From an uncultured Elusimicrobia bacterium (GTDB lineage: Bacteria; Elusimicrobiota; Endomicrobiia; Endomicrobiales; Endomicrobiaceae): a stretch of 14,352 nt of DNA. The first letter of the stretch is position 1. Each line of letters starts with the position of its first letter. The stretch is taken from contig ONUQ01000074.1 of assembly GCA_900321055.1 (NCBI GenBank), positions 1 through 14,352 on the forward strand. Reading direction: 5' to 3'. The notes below the pieces were generated by a model. It was given only the letters and a program-made list of their open reading frames with translations, had not been told where the DNA came from and searched no databases. The position numbers and the translations under genes were made by a program. Below are positions 8,709-14,352 of the stretch, one piece after another.

Positions 8709-10927
8709 AGATATACAACCTTTACTCTTTTTTTTGCTTTATTAATAATTTTTCTAATTTTATATAAAATAAACAAAACAAATATTACAAACCCTGTAAT
8801 CATCTTTTTTAAAGAATTAACTTTGAATTGTTTGTCTGAAAAAACAGATGTATGTTTAGCATTTGCTAAAAACATCGGCCAAATTTGAAATTCTTTTATT
8901 GCTTTAGCATTTGTGTTTATTATTTGAATAGAATCTTGAATATTTGTGTATAAGATGTCTACTAAACCATCACCATTTATATCTGCTAAAATAGGTGTTG
9001 ATGTAATTGCTAAATTGCTTGCTTTTATATCTGCCATTACCTCTAATTCCTTTCTTTTTATATTACTTTTTGCAATAACTATTTTTCCGTCTTCCGTTCC
9101 AAAAACAATTTCATTTATACCATCTCTATCAAAGTCATAAGCAGATGGAGAAGATATAATTCTTTTTGATTCAGGAATAGACAGTTTCCATAACATTTCA
9201 CCTGAAGGATAAGAAGTATTACCTTTTAAAATTTGTACGGTTCCGTTTGCTGATAAAACAGCAACATCGCAAATACCATCACCATTAAAATCTGAAAGCA
9301 AAGGAGAGGCACTAAATTTTAAATTTGAAGGTGGAGCAGGCTCTATAGAATATGTCCATCTAACTGAAAAATTCTTTGTTAAATCTATAGCAGAAATGTA
9401 CTGTGGAACATTTGACTGAACTATAACTTCATCAAAACCGTCACCGTTTAGATCCCCAATTGCCGGAGCAGCGGCCATAAAATGAACTTTCCCGGTTTCT
9501 TCTAATAAATTCACTGTTTTCTTTGTTCTGGTTCTTCCATCTATAAAAAATACTTTGCTATCATAATTTGCTATAACAACAAAAGGAGAAAAGTTTTTTC
9601 TGTTCAAAATAACAGGACTTGCATATATAGGACCATCTACAAATTCAGAAACTTTATTATAAGTACTATCAAAACCCGGAGAATACAAAAAATGAACAGT
9701 TCCGTCTTCAGCAACAACTACAATATCTTTTTTCCCGTCTCCGTCTAAATCACAAACGGCAGGAGTCGTTTCTGAAATAACTCCACCTAAAGTTTCTCTT
9801 CTTATTATATTTCCTGTTTGACCATCTACTACATATAGTAAAGATAAATCTCCTGCAATTATAATATCAAGGATTCCATCATTATTTATATCATCTGCAA
9901 CTAACGAACCTATTCCTGAATTTGGAACTTCTATAGGATTCCATAATTTATTATTACTTGTACCATTCCATGCATATAAAAAACCGTTAGAACTTAACAT
10001 TGCAATATCATTAACTCCATCTCCGTTTAAATCAGCAACTAATGGTGTAGATGTTATATTATATGAAGAATAATCTGCTTTTACAGGAATTTCTTTAGAC
10101 CATGTAGTGTTTAACGATAAATTAACTTTAGATAAAGGAGCAGTTAACGAAGAGTAGGTTGAATATCCGTTAAATAACAAATAAATTGAAACCGATAAAA
10201 TAACTAAAGATATTAATATAGAAATAGTTCTAACGAAATTTAACATCTTAAGTTTTTGTTTTAAAGGTAAAGAATAATTTTCTGTAAAATAATCAACAAC
10301 CCTAAAGATTGTTCTGCCTATTGAAATTTCATCACCTAAAGATATTGGTAATGTATTTAATTGTCCTAATTTTTCACCGTTTATGGCAACTCCACCTGTA
10401 CTACCGACATCTGTGATACTATATTGCCCATGTATAGAAGAAATCTTCGCATGACCTTTTGATACAGTCATATCTCCCAATAAAACTATATCATTTTCTA
10501 TTCCTCTGGGTGATAAAGCTTCCCTACCGATAAAAGTATCCCCATCTTTCTTTAAAAAGAATTTTTTACCATAAAACTTTCCGTAAATTCCTATGAGATA
10601 GTATTGAGGAATTAGTACATCTTGTTTATACAATACATCGTCTAAAAATGATATTTTATAATCTCCAATAAGAATTTCATCACCAAAATTTAGAACAGAT
10701 TCCGTTATAGCTCTGGAATTGACTTTTGTTCCAATCATTGTGTTTTGATCTTTAATGATATAACCATTATTTTCAAATATTATCGTAGAATGACTTTCAG
10801 AAACATTTTTATCTGCAAGAACAATATCATTACCTTTTCTGCTTCCGATAAAAATTTTTATCTTACTTTTTTTTACAACATATTCTTCAATAATTTCTTC
10901 TCTTTTTTTTACCAACAATCTAGGCAT
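8705..10927 (-). CDS. Double FHA-domain membrane protein with extracytoplasmic FG-GAP/VCBS beta-propeller
   Basis: Probable phosphothreonine-reading scaffold that joins cytoplasmic signalling to an external sensor. Numbering from the ATG at 10927 gives 740 residues. FHA domain 1 (about 24-100) has GSR at 28-30 and SESH at 43-46. FHA domain 2 (about 130-212) has GRE at 134-136, SKGH at 156-159 and N183. Both keep the phosphopeptide-binding Arg, Ser and His. A membrane segment (230-252) follows. Seven calcium-loop motifs of the type DxNxDGxxD start at 299, 346, 393, 492, 546, 598 and 649, and a short hydrophobic stretch (709-722) with a basic tail returns to the cytoplasm. Start: GGAG lies one base before an ATG at 10936 but ten bases before 10927, so 10927 is preferred. 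The gene overlaps the PP2C start by ATGA. Ligand of the propeller is unknown. Confidence 0.9.
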   Translation of the reverse strand: MPRLLVKKREEIIEEYVVKKSKIKIFIGSRKGNDIVLADKNVSESHSTIIFENNGYIIKDQNTMIGTKVNSRAITESVLNFGDEILIGDYKISFLDDVLYKQDVLIPQYYLIGIYGKFYGKKFFLKKDGDTFIGREALSPRGIENDIVLLGDMTVSKGHAKISSIHGQYSITDVGSTGGVAINGEKLGQLNTLPISLGDEISIGRTIFRVVDYFTENYSLPLKQKLKMLNFVRTISILISLVILSVSIYLLFNGYSTYSSLTAPLSKVNLSLNTTWSKEIPVKADYSSYNITSTPLVADLNGDGVNDIAMLSSNGFLYAWNGTSNNKLWNPIEVPNSGIGSLVADDINNDGILDIIIAGDLSLLYVVDGQTGNIIRRETLGGVISETTPAVCDLDGDGKKDIVVVAEDGTVHFLYSPGFDSTYNKVSEFVDGPIYASPVILNRKNFSPFVVIANYDSKVFFIDGRTRTKKTVNLLEETGKVHFMAAAPAIGDLNGDGFDEVIVQSNVPQYISAIDLTKNFSVRWTYSIEPAPPSNLKFSASPLLSDFNGDGICDVAVLSANGTVQILKGNTSYPSGEMLWKLSIPESKRIISSPSAYDFDRDGINEIVFGTEDGKIVIAKSNIKRKELEVMADIKASNLAITSTPILADINGDGLVDILYTNIQDSIQIINTNAKAIKEFQIWPMFLANAKHTSVFSDKQFKVNSLKKMITGFVIFVLFILYKIRKIINKAKKRVKVVYL

Positions 10928-10937
10928 TTTTTTCATA

Positions 10938-10941
10938 CTCC
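10938..10941 (-). promoter_or_regulatory. GGAG ribosome binding site deciding the FHA-gene start
   Basis: GGAG read on the minus strand. It is one base from the ATG at 10936, too close for initiation, and ten bases from the in-frame ATG at 10927 (fourth codon of the longer reading). The downstream ATG is therefore the likelier start, and the protein begins MPRLLVKK. Confidence 0.55.
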
Positions 10942-10962
10942 AATATATATTTTTATATCTTT

Positions 10963-11295
10963 TTATTGTATACGAATGAAATCAAGATTTATCATAAGAA
11001 CCGTCGCAATTTTTTCCCAAATCATATACGATATATAATTCACTTTTTCTCTCTTAGAGAAAAAAATATGTAGAAAATAAAACCTCTTTTTTACCTAAAC
11101 CATTCGTATAATTTATCTTCGGTTTCTGGTTTTCACTATCACATTGAGAAATTTTGTATTTCACTTTTGTAATTTTTTCATATTCGGTTTTTATATTGAC
11201 TTTTATAGAAATTATCTATAACTTTAAATTTTTAACTGCATTAGCAATATTTGCAACTAAAACAAACAATATAATAAAAATTTTCTACTTATCAT
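10963..11295 (-). pseudogene. Probable decayed gene for a small exported protein (about 110 residues)
   Basis: This stretch fills the only gap over 300 bases. An ATG at 11295 overlaps the upstream gene's TGA (ATGA). After four codons, one base appears lost in an A4T5 run near 11281. The neighbouring frame (11284-11219) then reads KIFIILFVLVANIANAVKN, a convincing signal peptide with an ANA cleavage site. An in-frame TAG at 11218-11216 interrupts it, and the same frame continues open for 53 codons (11215-11057) of charged, protein-like sequence. At a run of seven T (11066-11060) it meets TAA. Shifting one base there opens a frame (YMIWEKIATVLMINLDFIRIQ split around 11028-10966) ending at TAA 10965-10963, about 27 bases before the FHA ribosome site. 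The fit to operon spacing supports a real former gene. Three lesions suggest decay, not assembly error. Family unrecognised. Confidence 0.4.
11044..11064. repeat. Perfect 9-bp inverted repeat with 3-base spacer
   Basis: TTTTTCTCT, spacer CTT, then AGAGAAAAA. The arms put T first and A last, so neither strand gives a hairpin followed by a T tract. It is therefore not an ordinary terminator. It lies inside the decayed gene around the T7 run where the frame breaks. It could be an operator-like palindrome or chance in A/T-rich DNA. Confidence 0.35.
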
Positions 11296-11897
11296 TGTAA
11301 GTTTACCAAAACCAATATTGTCCCTTTTCTGGAATCAAAATTCTGAAGGGCTTTTCCAATAACAGTTCCGGCTTTCGGATTAGCACCTGCTTTCTTTGCA
11401 TATCCCGCTAAAGATGCGGATACTAATAAATTTCCTCTTTTTATTTTACCACCCTCATTACAAACTTTAGCAGGAACTTTACCAACCAAAGCCAGCTTAT
11501 AACCTCTTTCAGTGGCATTCATTAACAACCCCGGCTCTGTAGATACAATTCCTGCAACTAAAGTATCTTCCGCAACTCTAGTTTTAACTATTGAATTATC
11601 TTTTGTTGTATCTATCGAAACAATATCTCCTGGAACAAGTTTTTCCGTTGAACTATAAATTTCAGCAAGATCTGCACCGGATGTCTCAACTTTAGCTATA
11701 GACTCGCCATAAGCTACTGTGGATATTTTCATATTATGTTCGGAATCAGTTGTAAGCTTTCCTTGAATATTTATAGCTTTTGGAATATTGGATTCTTCTG
11801 CAAAACAAATTAACGAATTAGAATTAGAAAATGATAGAACGGATATCTGTATACAGCTAAATATTAAAAAAACTTTTTTTATCATAAAGTTCATCAT
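11292..11897 (-). CDS. Exported protein of unknown function with a conserved tail-type C-terminal domain
   Basis: Function unknown. The 201 residues (from the first ATG) begin with a signal peptide ending near CFA|EE (about 33), so the mature protein is exported. The rest looks like one compact beta-rich domain: DLAEIY (76-81), LVPGDIVSID (87-96), VAGIVSTEPGLL (114-125), LALVGKVPAKV (135-145) and GTVIGKALQNF...TILVLVNLQ at the end. I recall the same motif order, ending in VLV.LQ, as a C-terminal domain of various large bacterial surface or beta-helix proteins, distantly like Peptidase_G2/tail-associated domains. That is memory, not a search. Here the domain stands alone. GGAGA at 11905-11901 is 3 bases before the ATG at 11897 and 6 before a second ATG at 11894, so either start is possible. 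It follows the kinase by 19 nt and so is probably co-expressed with it. Confidence 0.8.
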   Translation of the reverse strand: MMNFMIKKVFLIFSCIQISVLSFSNSNSLICFAEESNIPKAINIQGKLTTDSEHNMKISTVAYGESIAKVETSGADLAEIYSSTEKLVPGDIVSIDTTKDNSIVKTRVAEDTLVAGIVSTEPGLLMNATERGYKLALVGKVPAKVCNEGGKIKRGNLLVSASLAGYAKKAGANPKAGTVIGKALQNFDSRKGTILVLVNLQ

Positions 11898-11900
11898 AAA

Positions 11901-11905
11901 TCTCC
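11901..11905 (-). promoter_or_regulatory. GGAGA ribosome binding site of the exported 201-residue protein
   Basis: GGAGA on the minus strand, inside the 19-nt gap after the kinase stop. Spacing is 3 bases to the ATG at 11897 and 6 bases to the adjacent ATG at 11894; the second fits the usual distance better. The choice changes the protein by one residue only. Confidence 0.6.
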
Positions 11906-11916
11906 AGAATAGTACA

Positions 11917-14352
11917 TTACTTCAACGGTTTTGCACAGTTTACACAAAATCTAAGTTTCTTTCCCGCAGGTGCAGTATTCACATATCCACAATTCAAGCA
12001 GACTATTACTTGATTTTCTGCTGTTTTGTTTTCTTTTTTAGATATATCAGCAGTATCTTTCCTTTCTAGTTTTTTATTATCTTTCTTTTTGCTTTTTTGA
12101 ATATCCTTTTTTGTATTTTTTGTATTATTTTTTTTGATTTCCGTAATATCGTTGTTAACAGCATTCCCTTTTTGTTTTGTCTTCATTTCGGGAACCATCA
12201 CAATATTAATATTATTATTTTTGTTAGCCGATAAATTTACGGTAACTATCTTTTGTTCATAGTTTTTAGCTATAATCCTAAGTTCATATTTGCCGGGTTT
12301 AAGTTTACAGTTGAAATTACCTTTACTATCACTTCTACCCAGATTTTTTTTATTTAACCAAACAAATGCTCTTTCAATATTTTTATTGTTATTTTGTGAT
12401 ACAATGTTCAAATTTAGTGAAGTTTCCGTATACTCCATTTTTCCTATAACCAAATTTGTATCTTTTATGTTTACATTAGAAATTACATAGCTCCCGTATT
12501 TATCGTCTCCTTCAAAAGTAATATCATAGGTGTCAATAGGTAAAGGAATTGTTATAGGCTTAGATGAAGATATACTCTTCTTGATATTAAATTTTTTATT
12601 AGAAATAGAAACCGATGAAACAAAATTATCATTAGGATTATCCTTAGATATCATCCTAAAAGATACTAGTTTATCCATCTTAACAAATGCAGTATTATTA
12701 GAATCTTTATTGACTTCTATTTCTTTTAATGTTTCACCGTATTTAGCATTAGGATCCATTAATCTAATTTTATGATTACCAACCTTAAATGCTGTTTTTA
12801 AAGGAGTTTTTCCTCTTGATTGTTCCTCTCCTTGAACATGAACCAACATACCTTGCGGTTCAGAATCTATGTTCATTTTTTTAAACATAGAACCCTTTAC
12901 ACAAAATACAGTTTCTCCATCAATGTTTTTTAATTCACAATTCCAATATTTTCTATCAACTCCCGAAAACATTTCTTCTACAGTTGATTTACTGAAATCT
13001 ATATTACATTTACCTTGATCAATATTTCCTGCAGAATTTGCTCCCAAATCTTCAAAATTTGCTAAAGATAGTTTTATAGTATGAGCTCCTGCAAAAAGTT
13101 GTGCTTTACAAGGAGTATTTCCAAACTTATTTCCATCAATAAAAACATCTGCACCTTTCGGTTCTGAATCAATATTTAAAACGAAATCAAACAATATTTC
13201 TATTTTTTCTTTCTTTGTTTTTTTATTGTTTTCGCTTTTTTCTATTTGGACAATCCTTTTAACAGGTTTAAAACCTTCTTTTAAAGCAGTAACTACATAT
13301 GCTTTAGGAGCCACTTTTTTTACAGATATCGGTGAAGATGACGAAACATTGTTTAATATAACATCCGATCCGTCTTTTGAAACCATACTAACAACTGCAC
13401 CGGCAGGAATAGTCGTTACAATAATATCCGGCGGGTATAATTTTGAGTGTATATTTTTACCAAGAGAAGTTAATTGTAATACAAAAATATCTAAAGCACA
13501 AAAAATAACGGCAGCCAAAACAACAGCAATAAACACCCTGACAAAACTCTTCCTTACATCATTTAATTTTATAAATAACCAATCTCCAACTTCTTCAAAA
13601 ACTGTTTTTCCTTTTTCTTCACCGGGTCTGTTGATTCTCTGTTGAACTTGCTGAGACGGCTGATTGCTAACAGTCTCTTTTTCTGTAATATTCTCTTGTA
13701 AAGGAACAGTAAGTTCTTGTTTTTTTATAGTAGGTATAATAGGCGGTTTTGAAAAAGTATTAACTTGTCCAACAATAAAATCTTGGCATATAATTTTTTG
13801 TATAGACGGATTCTGTTGAATTTCATGGATGTCTAAAGTTTTAACCTTTTCAATAAACTTTTCAGATTTAACAACAGATTCTCTCATAACACTATTGATA
13901 AAATTAGATAATTCAGACAAAAGTTCTTCCGTATCTATTTCTTTTAAAACTCTTCTTAAATCTCTGTTTACTTCTACAGCTTTTTCATATCTGTCTTCTC
14001 TGTTCTTTTCAAGAGCTTTTGCAATAATAGAGCCGATTTCATCAGGAATATCCAAAGTTGGATCTAAATCTTTAGGATCAAATTTTTTATTTAAAACTTG
14101 TTCTTTTATTTCTTGATTAGTTCCCCTATATAATTGTTTTCCTGTCAGCATTTCATAGTACAAAACAGCTACAGAATATATATCTGTTCTATTATCTATA
14201 TTAGGCAGACCTTGTATCTGTTCCGGAGACATATAAGGATATTTCCCTGTTATAACTTTTTCAGGAATAGAATCTTTAATTTCATCAGCTGTTTTTGCTA
14301 TACCGAAATCACTTAATTTTATATTACCGTCAAAAGATAGTAAGACATTACC
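11917..14352 (-). CDS. Ser/Thr protein kinase (Hanks type) with PEGA domains and C-terminal zinc ribbon, 5' end outside window
   Basis: Transmembrane protein kinase phosphorylating Ser/Thr. The frame is open to the window edge, giving 811 residues. The ATG at 14232 is internal, since the 40 codons before it encode GNVLLSFDGNIKLSDFGIAK, the metal-binding DFG segment. YMSPEQ (APE-type motif, 40-45), DIYSVAVLYYEMLTGK (57-72) and the basic C-lobe follow to about 140. The ATP-binding lobe and HRD loop are outside the window. A long linker (about 160-265) precedes one membrane segment (about 272-293). Outside lie PEGA-like units (about 308-373, 389-440 and 491-550, two starting NIDSEP), a less clear beta region, a carboxypeptidase-regulatory-like unit (about 647-720), a Lys/Asn-rich low-complexity spacer (724-782) and a four-cysteine zinc ribbon (C785, C788, C803, C806). 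The zinc ribbon's predicted location outside the cytoplasm is odd. Confidence 0.93.
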   Translation of the reverse strand, partial: GNVLLSFDGNIKLSDFGIAKTADEIKDSIPEKVITGKYPYMSPEQIQGLPNIDNRTDIYSVAVLYYEMLTGKQLYRGTNQEIKEQVLNKKFDPKDLDPTLDIPDEIGSIIAKALEKNREDRYEKAVEVNRDLRRVLKEIDTEELLSELSNFINSVMRESVVKSEKFIEKVKTLDIHEIQQNPSIQKIICQDFIVGQVNTFSKPPIIPTIKKQELTVPLQENITEKETVSNQPSQQVQQRINRPGEEKGKTVFEEVGDWLFIKLNDVRKSFVRVFIAVVLAAVIFCALDIFVLQLTSLGKNIHSKLYPPDIIVTTIPAGAVVSMVSKDGSDVILNNVSSSSPISVKKVAPKAYVVTALKEGFKPVKRIVQIEKSENNKKTKKEKIEILFDFVLNIDSEPKGADVFIDGNKFGNTPCKAQLFAGAHTIKLSLANFEDLGANSAGNIDQGKCNIDFSKSTVEEMFSGVDRKYWNCELKNIDGETVFCVKGSMFKKMNIDSEPQGMLVHVQGEEQSRGKTPLKTAFKVGNHKIRLMDPNAKYGETLKEIEVNKDSNNTAFVKMDKLVSFRMISKDNPNDNFVSSVSISNKKFNIKKSISSSKPITIPLPIDTYDITFEGDDKYGSYVISNVNIKDTNLVIGKMEYTETSLNLNIVSQNNNKNIERAFVWLNKKNLGRSDSKGNFNCKLKPGKYELRIIAKNYEQKIVTVNLSANKNNNINIVMVPEMKTKQKGNAVNNDITEIKKNNTKNTKKDIQKSKKKDNKKLERKDTADISKKENKTAENQVIVCLNCGYVNTAPAGKKLRFCVNCAKPLK

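Noticed and set aside
10991..11020. Minus-strand promoter TTGGGA, 18-base spacer, TATGAT
   Set aside because: The -35 matches only four of six, and similar boxes are expected by chance in such A/T-rich DNA. It would lie inside the possible decayed gene, so I do not list it.
11044..11064. Palindrome as an intrinsic terminator
   Set aside because: No T tract follows the stem on either strand; the A run is at the 3' end of the right arm.
11196..11222. Plus-strand promoter TTGACT...TATAAC
   Set aside because: The spacer is 15 bases, shorter than normal, and no plus-strand gene follows.
11054..11295. TAG read as an amino acid (recoding) in the small exported gene
   Set aside because: TAG ends the TPR gene at 5061, standard TGA and TAA stops are used throughout, and two frameshifts would still be needed. 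Decay is simpler.
13226..13645. Plus-strand open frame of 139 codons
   Set aside because: Antisense to the kinase's PEGA and membrane region, with no recognisable protein features.
11917..14232. Kinase gene starting at the ATG at 14232
   Set aside because: The 40 preceding codons encode the conserved DFG segment in the same frame, and this Met lies in the activation-loop end. The gene is cut by the window edge.

Overview
The window is AT-rich (under about 30% GC by eye), and every gene I can support lies on the minus strand. It reads as one tightly packed co-directional block, with most neighbours overlapping by 1-8 nt or separated by fewer than about 60 nt. Exported proteins, an outer-membrane barrel protein and FtsX/EnvC divisome parts indicate a Gram-negative-type bacterium. 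The low GC, the PorV-like barrel fused to TPRs, and the eukaryotic-type kinase/phosphatase/FHA set remind me of the Elusimicrobiota (Endomicrobium-like gut lineages). This is a guess from gene style; no rRNA or marker gene is present.

In transcription order (high to low coordinates), the block opens with a Ser/Thr protein kinase, cut by the window edge, that carries extracytoplasmic PEGA-type domains and an odd C-terminal zinc ribbon (14352-11917). Next come a small exported protein of unknown function (11897-11292) and a 355-nt stretch that looks like a decayed exported-protein gene (about 11295-10963). A membrane protein follows with two cytoplasmic FHA domains and an extracytoplasmic FG-GAP beta-propeller (10927-8705). 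The last signalling gene is a membrane-anchored PP2C phosphatase with a PEGA-like extracytoplasmic tail (8708-7266). Kinase, phosphatase and phosphothreonine reader thus sit together, and each has a single-pass or hairpin anchor and a beta-rich domain outside the cytoplasm. This suggests an envelope-sensing phosphosignalling unit.

The middle holds an outer-membrane PorV/UPF0164-like barrel fused to about seven TPRs (7214-5061). It is followed by a GalT-type nucleotidyltransferase (5055-4063) overlapping a glycogen synthase GlgA (4063-2579), a sugar-nucleotide/glycogen pair.

The low-coordinate end is a cell-wall module: FtsX (2582-1860), an EnvC-like activator whose LytM domain has lost all its zinc ligands (1867-731), and the N-terminal part of a CtpA-type S41 protease (669-1). 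No ftsE is next to ftsX; glgA is there instead. I saw no RNA genes, CRISPR arrays, insertion sequences or convincing intrinsic terminators. The most notable points are the three-part transmembrane phosphosignalling cassette, the FHA-propeller protein, the extracytoplasmic zinc ribbon and the probable pseudogene in the only large gap.
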